A stretch of DNA of 64,000 nucleotides from Pseudoneobacillus sp052180215 (GCF_052180215.1 NZ_CP197471.1:2080001-2144000), one strand, 5' to 3'. Counted from the stretch's first letter, positions 54,224 to 63,445 are shown. Translations and numbers: made by a program. The notes: generated by a model from the sequence alone, not told the origin.

Positions 54224-55546
54224 ATGAAGTATAAAAATATTAACCTTTCGCCTTATCAGTTATTAAGCATAATCTTTCTTATTTTTATCTTTATAGGAAC
54301 GCTATTATTAAAATTGCCTTTCGCTACAACCGAACCAATTACATGGATTGATGCTTTATTCACAACGACATCTGCGATGACAGTAACGGGCCTCGCAGTC
54401 GTTGATACAGCACAAACTTACACCTTATTTGGAGAGATTGTCATTTTATTCTTGATTCAACTTGGCGGATTAGGAATCATGTCCTTTGCTGTATTAATTT
54501 ATATTATGTTAGGAAAAAAAATTGGTATTAAGGAACGGATATTAATACAACAAGCCTTAAACCAGACATCTATAGGTGGAATTATAAAATTAGTCAAAAC
54601 TCTTTTTTTATTTTCCTTCACAGTCGAATTTATAGCCATGCTCCTACTGGCGTATAGATGGGTTCCAGAGTTTGGTTGGGGAAAAGGGTTTTATTATAGT
54701 ATTTTTCATTCCATATCAGCTTTTAATAACGCAGGATTTGCACTATGGTCAGATAGTCTGATGAGATTTGTTGGGGATCCGACTATTAATATTGTGATTT
54801 CGTTGTTATTTATAATAGGTGGAATCGGTTTTACTGTATTAGCAGATTTAAAATATAAAAATACCTTTCGTAAATTAAGTCTTCATTCCAAAATTATGAT
54901 CATCGGAACTCTCGTTATAAACGTGGTTGCCATGCTTTTCATTTTTGCATTGGAATATGGAAATCCTAATACATTGGCTGGACTGCCTACTCTTGGTGAT
55001 AAGTTATGGGCTTCTTATTTTCAAGCTGTTACTCCTAGAACGGCTGGATTCAATTCGTTAGACATAGGAAGTTTAAATGAAGATACGATCTTTTTAATGC
55101 TGCTCCTAATGTTTGTTGGGGCAGGAAGTGCTTCTACAGGTGGCGGAATTAAATTAACGACCTTTATGATCATTATTTTTAGTGTAATAACTTTCTTAAA
55201 AGGTAAACGAGAAATAGTCATTGCCAAAAGATCTATCGATGAATCGTTTATCGTTCGTTCTTTAGCGATTTCAACGATTGGAATTGTTTTTATTTTTGTA
55301 GCGGTTTTTATCTTAAATATCACCGAAAAGGCATCTTTCCTACCCATTCTATTTGAGGTCATTTCTGCTTTTGGAACGGTTGGTTTATCAATGGGGATAA
55401 CAGGATCACTATCATTTATCGGTAAAATAGTCATTATTTTTATTATGTTTTTAGGTAAAATTGGTCCACTTACTCTTGCGTTCTCATTAGCAAGACCTGA
55501 AAAAGCTAAGATAAAATATCCTAACGAAGATATATTAACGGGATAA
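54224..55546 (+). CDS. ktrB: KtrB: membrane subunit of the potassium transporter KtrAB
   Basis: A 440-residue TrkH/KtrB/HKT-type channel protein with four M1-P-M2 repeats. The four selectivity filters can be read: MTVTGLAVVD, SAFNNAGFALW, TPRTAGFNSLD and ISAFGTVGLSMG, each with the conserved Gly. A flexible glycine-rich loop (GSASTGGGIKLTTF) lies in the third repeat, the intramembrane gate. The protein imports K+ with Na+ dependence in relatives. I start at ATG 54224; an earlier in-frame start inside ktrA (54176) is not needed. Confidence 0.94.
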   Translation: MKYKNINLSPYQLLSIIFLIFIFIGTLLLKLPFATTEPITWIDALFTTTSAMTVTGLAVVDTAQTYTLFGEIVILFLIQLGGLGIMSFAVLIYIMLGKKIGIKERILIQQALNQTSIGGIIKLVKTLFLFSFTVEFIAMLLLAYRWVPEFGWGKGFYYSIFHSISAFNNAGFALWSDSLMRFVGDPTINIVISLLFIIGGIGFTVLADLKYKNTFRKLSLHSKIMIIGTLVINVVAMLFIFALEYGNPNTLAGLPTLGDKLWASYFQAVTPRTAGFNSLDIGSLNEDTIFLMLLLMFVGAGSASTGGGIKLTTFMIIIFSVITFLKGKREIVIAKRSIDESFIVRSLAISTIGIVFIFVAVFILNITEKASFLPILFEVISAFGTVGLSMGITGSLSFIGKIVIIFIMFLGKIGPLTLAFSLARPEKAKIKYPNEDILTG

Positions 55547-55724
55547 GTTAAATTTAGAATCAATACCAAATAATTGGTCTTGGTTTTCAATTTCTGAAAG
55601 ATTTTCATGATAATGTTGGTTTCATGGCAACTAAACAACCCCTTACTTCAAGAACTAGCAGGAACTTTTGATTTTTAAGAGAATTAATGATGGAGCTAAG
55701 CTATCTTGTTGGGGGTATCAGACA

Positions 55725-56288
55725 ATGAAAAAATCAACCATTCAATGTATAGATGACCTTGTCTTTATGGAAAAATTGAATCTTTTTGAAAAACCGGATG
55801 TGATTCTCTATCATCCCGGTCACTTTCCAGAACTAAATGAACAATTACTAGATTACTATCATCAATTTGGAGCAAAAGTCATCATGATTCCTGGAGTTTT
55901 TAACCAGTTCTTAGAGTGTAATGAATATGATTATTATGCTCCGTTGTTAGTAAACAGAGGGATCGAAAAAGAGAAGCTGCTTTCCATTCCTATTACTCAT
56001 GATTTAAAAGGCGTGGACGGAGTCATTCAATCCGCTTTTGATTACCTCAATAATACAAGCCATAAAAATATTTTATTGGCTGGGAAGTCCTTTTTTAGTA
56101 GACGATTTTATTTATTGGCATCTATTTACGCAAATGAAGAGAAGGTACTAGATATATTACCTCTTCAAGATGACAGAGAAATCATACCGACCAAATGGAC
56201 CCAAAGTGAAAAGGGTAGAGCAAGGGTATTAAATGAAATGGAACAATATTCAAAGATTATTAAAGAAAACTCAAGTGCTATATTTTAA
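55725..56288 (+). CDS. YdcF/ElyC-type DUF218 family protein
   Basis: A 187-residue protein with the DUF218 pattern: DVILYHPGHFPELNEQLLDYY, KVIMIPG and NILLAGKSFFSRRFYLLASI, the segments that form the Rossmann-like core. The family includes SanA, ElyC and YdcF of E. coli; some bind SAM or act in envelope maintenance. No membrane segment is seen, so this is a cytoplasmic form. Start ATG 55725 behind TTGGGGGTATCAGACA. Single gene. Confidence 0.8.
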   Translation: MKKSTIQCIDDLVFMEKLNLFEKPDVILYHPGHFPELNEQLLDYYHQFGAKVIMIPGVFNQFLECNEYDYYAPLLVNRGIEKEKLLSIPITHDLKGVDGVIQSAFDYLNNTSHKNILLAGKSFFSRRFYLLASIYANEEKVLDILPLQDDREIIPTKWTQSEKGRARVLNEMEQYSKIIKENSSAIF

Positions 56289-56451
56289 TAAGAATTATCT
56301 TCGGTATAATTGGTTGATATTTAAATAATAAAACGATGGTCATCTAAAGGTATTGCTTGGATGGGACGGTTATATTTCTCATATATTCCATATGCCTTAC
56401 AATTCCACCATTTATCTATTTTTTTCTTTATATCTAAAGGAGGAGTTTTAT

Positions 56452-56829
56452 ATGTCAAGAGAAGCTTTTAGTGCATCTGGAGCTGTTGCTGTTGGTCCTT
56501 ATTCACATGCAATTGAAACAGGTGATATAATATTTTTATCTGGGCAAACCCCAGTAGACTCACAGACTGGAAAGCTTGTAGAAGGTGATATTGTTGAACA
56601 AACAAATCAATGTTTTAAAAATCTTTTCAATGTATTGGAAGCAGCAGGTTTAACACCTGATCATGTTCAAAAAGTGAATGTATTCTTAACTGATATGAAT
56701 CATTTCACAGCAATGAATGAAGTTTATGCTCAACAATTTTCTGAGCCATATCCTGCTCGTACAACTATAGGTGTGTCATCCCTACCACTTGGTGCACAGG
56801 TTGAAATCGAGATGATAGCTAGAAGATAA
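56452..56829 (+). CDS. RidA family enamine/imine deaminase
   Basis: A 125-residue Rid protein. Landmarks are AVAVGPYSHAIETGDIIFLSGQTPVD, QCFKNLFNVLEAAG, VQKVNVFLTDMNHFTAMNEVY and the C-terminal PARTTIGVSSLPLGAQVEIEMIA, whose Arg binds the substrate carboxylate. RidA hydrolyses reactive 2-aminoacrylate and related enamines to ketoacids and ammonia. I start at ATG 56452 behind AAAGGAGGAGTTTTAT; the open frame to 56353 is not translated in my view. Single gene. Confidence 0.95.
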   Translation: MSREAFSASGAVAVGPYSHAIETGDIIFLSGQTPVDSQTGKLVEGDIVEQTNQCFKNLFNVLEAAGLTPDHVQKVNVFLTDMNHFTAMNEVYAQQFSEPYPARTTIGVSSLPLGAQVEIEMIARR

Positions 56830-56879
56830 AACTTAGGTAAAAATAGCTCTATCAAAATAGGTAGAGATTAGAAACTAGA

Positions 56880-56918
56880 AAAGGGCGATTCTTCTATCAC
56901 GAGGGGTCGCCTTTTCTT
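56880..56918 (+). terminator. Terminator of the ridA-type gene
   Basis: AAGGGCGA, long loop, TCGCCTTTTC (one bulge) with a T-run. Confidence 0.75.
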
Positions 56919-56997
56919 CACAGCACGGGAGTTTAGTGGAAGAAATCAAGAACCAAGATGAACAGAGCCTTTACTATGTGCAAAAGGGAGGGATAAT

Positions 56998-57378
56998 ATG
57001 AGACATCGTCATTTTGTATTGCCAACTGTTACTGCCATCATTTTAGCACTGGTTGGGATCCTATTCTATCAGTGGTTAAATCAACCGATTAAGGGCAGTA
57101 ACTTTACGAAGATGACCATTTATTTGAACCGGGATACAGAAGGTCCATATGTGATTACTGAAAAAGACGTTATCGATGAATACATTAAAAAAATCAACAC
57201 GGGTTTGAGAAAGGATATAACCAAAATCCAATTCGAACACGGTCCTGATGGAAGAATTATACTTGAAGGAAATAAAACGGTTGAGGTAAAAGTGTTCAGT
57301 AATGGTGGTAATGTAGTTACAGATAAGTATCTTATCGATACAGTATTTCATTTTGAAAAAATAATGAAAAAGGAATAA
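56998..57378 (+). CDS. Membrane-anchored protein of unknown function
   Basis: A 126-residue protein with one N-terminal membrane anchor (FVLPTVTAIILALVGILFYQ) and an extracytoplasmic domain of about 95 residues with alternating beta strands. No lipobox. GGGAGGGATAAT precedes ATG. I do not recognise the family; it stands alone. Confidence 0.78.
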   Translation: MRHRHFVLPTVTAIILALVGILFYQWLNQPIKGSNFTKMTIYLNRDTEGPYVITEKDVIDEYIKKINTGLRKDITKIQFEHGPDGRIILEGNKTVEVKVFSNGGNVVTDKYLIDTVFHFEKIMKKE

Positions 57379-57448
57379 CTTTTTTTCAAGAGTTAATTAA
57401 AGGTGCCTTAAGCTACAATAGAAATATATGTTCGGTAGGGGTGATAAG

Positions 57449-58015
57449 ATGTTAAAAACAGAAGAGGATGTAATAAAGATTATATCTGAAGATAAATGGA
57501 TGCTGGAGGTATTAAAGGCTGTAAAATCACTAGATTTACCAGACTGGTGGATTTGTGCGGGTTTTGTACGTTCTAAAATTTGGGATACATTACATGGTTT
57601 TCATAACAGAACGAAAACACCGGATGTGGACGTTATTTATTTTGATAAAGAAAATATCGATGAAAAAATAGAAAAGAACTTGGAAGATCAATTACGGAGT
57701 ATTATTCCTGATATACCTTGGTCCGTAAAAAATGAAGCTAGAATGCACATTGTAAACCATTTACCACCTTATACTTCTTCAGTTGATGCTATATCTAAAT
57801 TTCCAGAAACAGCAACGGCTCTTGGAGTAAAATTAGATGAGAAAGATCATGTGATTCTAACTGCTCCATGCGGAATTGATGATGTAATCCATTTAGAAGT
57901 CAAGCCAACATCCTTTTTTATTGAAACCATAGAACGGGCTGCCATTTATGAGGAACGGATTATTAAGAAAAATTGGAAGTCTACCTGGCAAAAAATAATA
58001 GTTCATCACATATAA
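57449..58015 (+). CDS. Nucleotidyltransferase family protein (DUF925/NTP_transf_6 type)
   Basis: A 188-residue protein of the NTP_transf_6 family. WICAGFVRSKIWDTLHG contains the G-x-x-R helix, and TPDVDVIYFD is the metal-binding hDh-type motif (Asp-x-Asp). SSVDAISKFPETATALGV and GIDDVIHLEVKPT are also typical. Family function is unknown, with a pol-beta-like nucleotidyltransferase fold. Start ATG 57449 with TAGGGGTGATAAG upstream; ATG 57428 lies before that RBS. Confidence 0.9.
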   Translation: MLKTEEDVIKIISEDKWMLEVLKAVKSLDLPDWWICAGFVRSKIWDTLHGFHNRTKTPDVDVIYFDKENIDEKIEKNLEDQLRSIIPDIPWSVKNEARMHIVNHLPPYTSSVDAISKFPETATALGVKLDEKDHVILTAPCGIDDVIHLEVKPTSFFIETIERAAIYEERIIKKNWKSTWQKIIVHHI

Positions 58016-58451
58016 ATCCTGTTAAGCAAACTAAAACACATGATAAAAAAAGTGTTTTTATCAATGAATGTATTAACTAGTTAGTTTAACAGCGGGCTGA
58101 TCAGGTACTAAAATATAATTAAATGATGAACTAAGGACTCAAATAACGTACCCTTAGTCCGCCAACTCCTCCAAAACAGTGTATTTGACCAAAAATGTGT
58201 AATGCTGAAGAAAAGATAAAAAAGATTGCAGGGGAAATATATTAAAACATTACAAGGTTGAATAAGTTACCAGTAAATTATGTAATTTGGAAGTGTTTTG
58301 TAAGTATTGAAAGTCCCTCCCAAGGTGGGACTCTCTACACTACACTAGCTACCGTAAAAGTGAAACCAAATAAAATTTACTCAACTAGAAAAGTAACGCT
58401 AATCCTATAATATGAAAAGGGAGTTTAAGAAAAAATAGAATTTGTTCAAAT
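58016..58451. other. Intergenic stretch with a trace of the dispersed repeat
   Basis: About 435 bases without a gene. CTAAGGACTC and AATAACGTACCCTTAGTCC at 58130-58160 look like worn units of the dispersed repeat. A hairpin (AGTCCC...GGGACT, 58311-58331) may terminate transcription. The remainder shows nothing. Confidence 0.5.
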
Positions 58452-58901
58452 TTAAAGCTTGCTAACCTTATATTCGCAATAATCGTCTCCGTTCACATTA
58501 CACTTTGTCTCACGAATAGAAATCTTCCGGTTCCATACTTTCGTAAGGGCACCTTCAAGAATAGCCCCTTCTAAATCACATACCATTTTACCGCCTTGTG
58601 ATGGTAACCCTTCGCAGAAACAATCATCCACTGCAATGTGTAATTCATTTTCATCTTCATATATGATGTGGGGGATTCCAATTTTTAATTGAGTAAACAA
58701 ATCTAGTACATCTTCCATAGATTCTACTGGTAGACTCTCACCAATCTTTCGGCCAACCGTAATGGTTGTGCTTTTTCCTTGCATAGGGAGTCCCTGATAC
58801 ATACCAATTAATCTAATTGCACGAAATAATTCCAAAGGAACATGATCTCCCAGAACTTCCCGTTTAATTTTTTTCATATCCTCAAATGTAAAGTTTTCCA
58901 T
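58452..58901 (-). CDS. V4R domain protein
   Basis: A 149-residue soluble protein with a V4R (4-vinyl-reductase-type) ligand-binding domain. The C-terminal pattern VCDLEGAILEGALTKVWNRK, then ETKCNVNGDDYCEYKV, includes the conserved Cys residues of this fold, and DDCFCEG adds more. V4R domains bind small hydrophobic molecules in regulators and in the phenol sensor DmpR, and some bind metal. No DNA-binding domain is attached. ATG 58901 has TAGGAGGAATTAGT upstream. Divergent from the GGDEF-EAL gene. Confidence 0.8.
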   Translation of the reverse strand: MENFTFEDMKKIKREVLGDHVPLELFRAIRLIGMYQGLPMQGKSTTITVGRKIGESLPVESMEDVLDLFTQLKIGIPHIIYEDENELHIAVDDCFCEGLPSQGGKMVCDLEGAILEGALTKVWNRKISIRETKCNVNGDDYCEYKVSKL

Positions 58902-58963
58902 ACTAATTCCTCCTATAAACCCTATGCTTATGTCTCATTATCTCAAGAAAAGGGTTAAATTCA

Positions 58964-58979
58964 CTTGATTTACATCAAG
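58964..58979. promoter_or_regulatory. FNR-box-like palindrome between V4R and GGDEF-EAL genes
   Basis: CTTGATTTACATCAAG is a perfect palindrome apart from its TTAC centre and contains TTGAT-N4-ATCAA, the classical FNR-type site. It lies 63 bases before the V4R start and 54 bases before the GGDEF-EAL start, so it could control both. Pattern only. Confidence 0.5.
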
Positions 58980-59032
58980 GAATCAACAAGTTCTTTAAGT
59001 TAGAGTGAAGGAAAATGAAAGAGGTCTTACTT

Positions 59033-60676
59033 ATGATGGATATATTAAACACAAACAATCTTTCAAATCATGTATTTAACCAAATTAATCAAGGAATTCT
59101 CGTTTGTGATCTTACAGGGAAAATTCTATTGGCTAATCCATACTTTTTACATATGACAGGATATTCAAAAAAGGAAGTGGAAGGGAAAAAAGCTCAAGAA
59201 CTAGGAATTCATAATGAACCTTTTGAAGGGTTCCAACAATCTACTAATAAGCAGCATTGGCAGGGGGAGGTTCTAGTCCTTCAAAAAAATGGCGATGTAC
59301 GTATGCAATTACTCGAAATAATCTTAATTAACGACGGAAATGAAACTTATTTTCATATGTACACCTATAGGGATTTCCATCCAACAACTTACCGAGATTC
59401 ACTTACTCAGCTCCCCAATCGGCGCTGTTTTCAACATTGTATGATTAGAACTTTAGCTATGGCCCATACACACGACAAAATTTTTGCCGTTCTTTATGTA
59501 GATTTAGATCGCTTTAAGTTTGTCAATGATACTCTTGGACATTCTTCTGGGGACGAACTTTTAATGGAGGCTGCTCAACGTTTAAAGTCATGTCTTCGAA
59601 AGGGTGATACAATTGCCAGAATGGGTGGAGATGAGTTCCTCTGTTTACTATACAACATTGGGGATGAAGGAGATGTAGAAACAGTAGCTCAACATATTTT
59701 AGATGTTTTATCACTGCCTTTTTTTCTTCACGGGCAAGAAATTTATATTTCGGCAAGCATAGGTATTAGTCGTTATCCTTATGATGGAGATGATAGTGAA
59801 TCTTTAATTACAAGTGCTGATGAAGCCATGTATCGTGCTAAAAGACAAGGGAGAAATAATTATGAATGGGCTAGGGCTGAAGTTCATGCAGGTAGTTTCG
59901 AGCGATTAATTTTACAGAGTAGTTTACACAAGGCATTGCTTCAAAATCAATTATTACTATATTATCAGCCACAATTAGATTTAAAACATAATCGAATTAT
60001 TTCTATGGAAGCACTCATACGGTGGCAACATCCTGAATTAGGGTTAATATCTCCAAGTGATTTTATTCCGCTTGCAGAAGAAAGCGGTTTAATACTATCT
60101 ATGGGGGAATGGGTCATTCGTACGGCATGCCAGCAGAACAAGGAAATGCAACAAAAAGGATATCCTCCAATCCGTGTGGCTGCTAATTTATCTGCGATCC
60201 AAATATTGCAGCAAGATTTGCCACAGAAAGTAGCCAAAATTCTAAAGGAAACCGGGCTGGATGCACAGTGGCTTGAGTTGGAAATTACAGAAAGTGCCAT
60301 AATGCAGGATAGGAAAAAAGCTGTGACTGTATTGAAGAAGTTGAGGGAAATGGGTATCCATTTATCGATTGACGATTTTGGTACGGGGTATTCGTCTTTA
60401 ACTTATCTTACGGAATTACCAGTTGATACTTTAAAAATAGACCGATCTTTTATTCGAGACCTAACACTAAATGAAAACAATCAGGCTGTGACACATGCTA
60501 TTATCACTTTGGCACACGATCTCAAACTAAAGGTCGTTGCAGAAGGGGTGGAGACGGATGATCAATTGAAACGGATTAAAGAGAATGCGTGTGATGCCAT
60601 TCAGGGATTTTTATTTAGCAGACCCATTCCTCCTGAGAAACTACGAAAATTTATAAATTTAATGGGAAAATATTAA
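59033..60676 (+). CDS. PAS-GGDEF-EAL cyclic-di-GMP enzyme
   Basis: A cytoplasmic protein of about 547 residues. A PAS domain (about 8-115) is followed by a GGDEF domain with the intact motif RMGGDEFLC (about residues 200-206) and an EAL domain with SMEALIRWQ, EITESA and the DDFGTGYSS loop; all are the catalytic forms. It may thus make and degrade c-di-GMP, with the PAS domain sensing a ligand or redox state. The start is unclear: ATG 59033 has AGAGGTC seven bases upstream, while ATG 59015 follows GAAGGAAA closely. A possible FNR site lies upstream. Confidence 0.93.
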   Translation: MMDILNTNNLSNHVFNQINQGILVCDLTGKILLANPYFLHMTGYSKKEVEGKKAQELGIHNEPFEGFQQSTNKQHWQGEVLVLQKNGDVRMQLLEIILINDGNETYFHMYTYRDFHPTTYRDSLTQLPNRRCFQHCMIRTLAMAHTHDKIFAVLYVDLDRFKFVNDTLGHSSGDELLMEAAQRLKSCLRKGDTIARMGGDEFLCLLYNIGDEGDVETVAQHILDVLSLPFFLHGQEIYISASIGISRYPYDGDDSESLITSADEAMYRAKRQGRNNYEWARAEVHAGSFERLILQSSLHKALLQNQLLLYYQPQLDLKHNRIISMEALIRWQHPELGLISPSDFIPLAEESGLILSMGEWVIRTACQQNKEMQQKGYPPIRVAANLSAIQILQQDLPQKVAKILKETGLDAQWLELEITESAIMQDRKKAVTVLKKLREMGIHLSIDDFGTGYSSLTYLTELPVDTLKIDRSFIRDLTLNENNQAVTHAIITLAHDLKLKVVAEGVETDDQLKRIKENACDAIQGFLFSRPIPPEKLRKFINLMGKY

Positions 60677-61130
60677 TTTACTAAATCATCACCATCAGAA
60701 GTATTTTTTGAAAACGATATTAGTGATAATCATATGAATTATTGCTTCTTTAACAGACATTCCTTTTTTTCGGTTTCTTTCGATTTTTTCAATTCAAGTT
60801 TTATATATAACTTGTTTATCTTTGGCTTATTTTCATTCCTTAAAGGAGTTAAGCCGCTGACTTAATACAGGGATAACTGTATCGTAAACTATAATGTTAT
60901 GAATTTATAAATGACCTATAAGAACGTGTTGGGTTTCCATGAAATTTTTTGTCAGTTAAATTCGGATCATTTTCAAAATCACCTAATGGTTCTACAATGT
61001 AAATTCTTTCTTTACACAAAATTTATATAAAAAATGCTAACTTTGATTTTATTTAAATATAATTATATACTTACTTACGTAAAGTAACTTTATGATAAAT
61101 CATACGTATTTTTAGAGAAAATTTTTGAAA
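60677..61130. other. Intergenic stretch with an arr gene fragment
   Basis: About 450 bases. The only recognisable item is the arr fragment at 60913-61012. The rest is AT-rich and shows no ORF or hairpin I can support. Confidence 0.6.
60913..61012 (-). pseudogene. Fragment of a second arr (rifampin ADP-ribosyltransferase) gene
   Basis: About 100 bases nearly identical to 36272-36371 inside the intact arr gene (roughly 94% by eye), on the same strand. It encodes ERIYIVEPLGDFENDPNL and then KKFHGNPTRSYR, with Pro to His compared with the intact gene. Both ends stop abruptly and no start, stop or flanks of arr remain. It is a relic of a duplication or of an earlier arr copy. Confidence 0.88.
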
Positions 61131-61232
61131 ATGATTACTAAGTTAAAGAGTATTGACGCATCCATTACTGAAGTAAATGGTTCTTATGTTACTTTTGATC
61201 CATCAGGTAATCGAATGATCCTGAAAGTTTAA
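61131..61232 (+). pseudogene. Possible C-terminal remnant of a VOC-type protein
   Basis: A 33-residue frame, MITKLKSIDASITEVNGSYV then TFDPSGNRMILKV. The end resembles the last strand of VOC proteins (FxDPxGNxxxL). It has no RBS and stops 19 bases before the LLM oxidoreductase gene. It may instead be a chance ORF. Confidence 0.4.
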
Positions 61233-61251
61233 GTTGGAGGAATTTACTATC

Positions 61252-62337
61252 ATGAAAAAATTTGAAGGATATAATAATTCAGAAATAGAAATTGGTCTTT
61301 ATACACTAGGAGATATGAGTTTAGACCCTCTTTCGGGTAAACCCATTAGTGCGAGTCAAAGAATAAAAGAAATTATGGAAGCTGCTAAACTTGCCGATGA
61401 AGCTGGACTTGATGTGTTTGGAGTAGGTGAACATCACCGTTTAGACTATGCCACTTCTGCCGTTCCAGTAGTTTTAGCAGCGATCGCTCAAATAACAAAA
61501 CGAATCAAGTTGACAAGTGCAACGACTGTATTAAGCACGGTTGATCCTGTTCGGCTATTTGAAGACTATGCTACTTTAGATTTGGTTTCAGACGGACGTG
61601 CCGAAATCATTGCGGGCCGTGGGGCATTTGTGGAATCCTTTTCTCTTTTCGGTTATGACTTAGATGACTATGATGCTTTATTCTCTGAAAATATGGAGTT
61701 ATTCTTAAAACTTAACGAAAACGAGACAGTTACATGGAATGGAAGCTTTCGTTCTCCGTTAAGAAACGCTGAAATAGCCCCAAGACCGTTACAAAGTCAG
61801 ATCCCCATTTGGGTTGGTGTAGGAGGCACTCCAGAAAGTGCAGCTCGTGCTGGCAGATTAGGTGTCGGGATGGCTTTAGCTATACTTGGTGGTGATCCCA
61901 TGCGATTTAAACCACTGATTGACCTATACCGTAAAACAGGTATTGAAGCTGGACATGATGTTAACAAACTTCAAGTAGGCGTAACCGGTCATGGTTATAT
62001 CTCAAAGACAACCCAACAAGCCAGGGAGGAATTTTACCCTTATTACTCCAATTACCGGTCTTATGTAAATCGTCAGCGAGGTATAGCAAGTGGTAGAATA
62101 TCCAAATCTGATTTTGAGCTAATGACAGGTCCTGATACTGCGTTATTTGTGGGAAGCCCTCAACAGATTGCAGAAAAAATCCTTCAACAATACGAACTTT
62201 TTGGGCATCAGCGTTTTATGGCGCAGATCGATATAGGCGGAGTTCCATTTAAAAAAATAATCGAGGGAATTGAATTGTTAGCGACAGAAGTAGCTCCAAT
62301 CGTTCGAAGAGAAACACGTAAGGCTATAAACGTATAG
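61252..62337 (+). CDS. Luciferase-like (LLM class) flavin-dependent oxidoreductase
   Basis: A 361-residue TIM-barrel flavoprotein of the bacterial luciferase superfamily. Landmarks are GLYTLGDMSLDPLSG, VFGVGEHHRLDYATSAVPVVLAAIAQIT (the EHH motif), KRIKLTSATTVLSTVDPVRLFEDYATLDLVSDGRAEIIAGRG and PIWVGVGGTPESAARAG. Members use FMNH2, or less often F420, to oxidise or reduce diverse organic molecules; the substrate is unknown. I start at ATG 61252, ten bases after TTGGAGG; an earlier in-frame start at 61234 would lie before that RBS. Single gene. Confidence 0.93.
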   Translation: MKKFEGYNNSEIEIGLYTLGDMSLDPLSGKPISASQRIKEIMEAAKLADEAGLDVFGVGEHHRLDYATSAVPVVLAAIAQITKRIKLTSATTVLSTVDPVRLFEDYATLDLVSDGRAEIIAGRGAFVESFSLFGYDLDDYDALFSENMELFLKLNENETVTWNGSFRSPLRNAEIAPRPLQSQIPIWVGVGGTPESAARAGRLGVGMALAILGGDPMRFKPLIDLYRKTGIEAGHDVNKLQVGVTGHGYISKTTQQAREEFYPYYSNYRSYVNRQRGIASGRISKSDFELMTGPDTALFVGSPQQIAEKILQQYELFGHQRFMAQIDIGGVPFKKIIEGIELLATEVAPIVRRETRKAINV

Positions 62338-62384
62338 ATGGTGTAAAGAATGGGCTTTCTTAACACCCTTCAAGAAAACAATTA

Positions 62385-62418
62385 AACGACCTTTGCTTAA
62401 GAGTAAAGGTCGTTTTTC
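62385..62418 (+). terminator. Terminator of the LLM oxidoreductase gene
   Basis: AACGACCTTT, ten-base loop, AAAGGTCGTT, TTT. Confidence 0.9.
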
Positions 62419-62497
62419 ATTATTAAGAGGTAACAACTAACGGTATTGACATATCAATAAGCATTTTTTAGTTTCAGAGAAATATTGATAAGCCTAT

Positions 62498-62836
62498 TTA
62501 CTTAGTTGTTTTTTTATATTTAATGTTAGTGATTTTTTCTGTTTTATTATCGAATTGAATATCAATATATACTCCATATTCTTTACTGCCTTCTTTTAGC
62601 CATAGTTTAAACTTTTCGGTAGATGTTTTTGATCCTTTTTCCCTACCAACATGAAGATAATCGATAATATCAGCTTTAGGATACCTTTCCTTCGTTTTTT
62701 GCATGGCGATTTTCCCCCATTTAGCATAGGTAGGTATATCTGGTTCTGCAAATACAATATTTGACGAATGGGGTGTAGCCCTATATACAGGAAAGAAAAA
62801 GAAAAAAACTAATAGTATGGAAATGACTATTTTCAT
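62498..62836 (-). CDS. Secreted DUF3889 family protein
   Basis: A 112-residue secreted protein: hydrophobic signal peptide MKIVISILLVFFFFFPVYRA, then a mature domain with PDIPTYAKWGKIAMQKTKER, YPKADIIDYLHVGRE and KLWLKEG. This matches the Bacillus DUF3889 family (YqzG-like), small secreted proteins of unknown function. ATG 62836 is preceded by AGAAGGTTTTCCGA. It is convergent with the LLM oxidoreductase gene. Confidence 0.88.
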   Translation of the reverse strand: MKIVISILLVFFFFFPVYRATPHSSNIVFAEPDIPTYAKWGKIAMQKTKERYPKADIIDYLHVGREKGSKTSTEKFKLWLKEGSKEYGVYIDIQFDNKTEKITNIKYKKTTK

Positions 62837-63011
62837 TCGGAAAACCTTCTTTTTAGTTTTATGGTTACAAATTCAACGGATTTTATTCATTTTTCAAGGA
62901 TTGTAACCGTGTCTTGGGTTTAAAATCTGGTCGAAATAAAGATTAAAGGGAACTTATACCTTTCTTAAACGTATGTAGTTTAATAAACGTAAAATAAAGG
63001 GGGGGAGTCAT

Positions 63012-63200
63012 TTGTTCTATGAAGACTTTCATACCGTATTATCAACATTATTGTTTTGGTGGCTAATATTGCTTGTTTTTCAAAGAGTTACGAATCGATT
63101 TCCCAAAAAGAACACGTGGAAAAAAGATATTATTTTAACCTTTTTTCAAAGTATCATGATTCTTATTTTATTACCTGTATTATTTGATCTATTCAAATAA
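63012..63200 (+). CDS. Small two-helix membrane protein
   Basis: A 62-residue protein with two hydrophobic segments (LSTLLFWWLILLVFQRV and IILTFFQSIMILILLPVLFD) and basic residues between. The start is TTG 63012, seven bases after GGGGGGAG. Function unknown. Confidence 0.75.
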   Translation: MFYEDFHTVLSTLLFWWLILLVFQRVTNRFPKKNTWKKDIILTFFQSIMILILLPVLFDLFK

Positions 63201-63298
63201 ATCTATTAATGATAAATGAACTCTAATTAATTTGATTTTTCCAAGGAAAGTAATACTAAAATTAGGATAACAGTTATCGTTTTAGGAGGTTTATATTA

Positions 63299-63445
63299 GT
63301 GTTGAGGTTTGTGGATGACTTAGCTGGAGCTATATATAATGCTATTAAGTTTATAATAAGATCTGTTAGTTATTTACTTGCAGGAATGTTGATTGTTGCC
63401 GTTCCTGTGTATTTGATTGTTTGGATATTCGGTTTGTTTCAGTAA
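63299..63445 (+). CDS. Small membrane protein, 48 residues
   Basis: A GTG-started frame behind TTTAGGAGGTTTATATTA, an excellent RBS. It encodes MLRFVDDLAGAIYNAIKFII and continues with one long hydrophobic segment (SYLLAGMLIVAVPVYLIVWI) to the stop. Single-span membrane peptide of unknown function. A terminator about 50 bases later supports a short transcript. Confidence 0.72.
   Translation: MLRFVDDLAGAIYNAIKFIIRSVSYLLAGMLIVAVPVYLIVWIFGLFQ

Noticed and set aside
55021..55638. 205-codon ORF on the minus strand
   Set aside because: It lies opposite ktrB, lacks an RBS and its translation has no recognisable pattern; it is a shadow.
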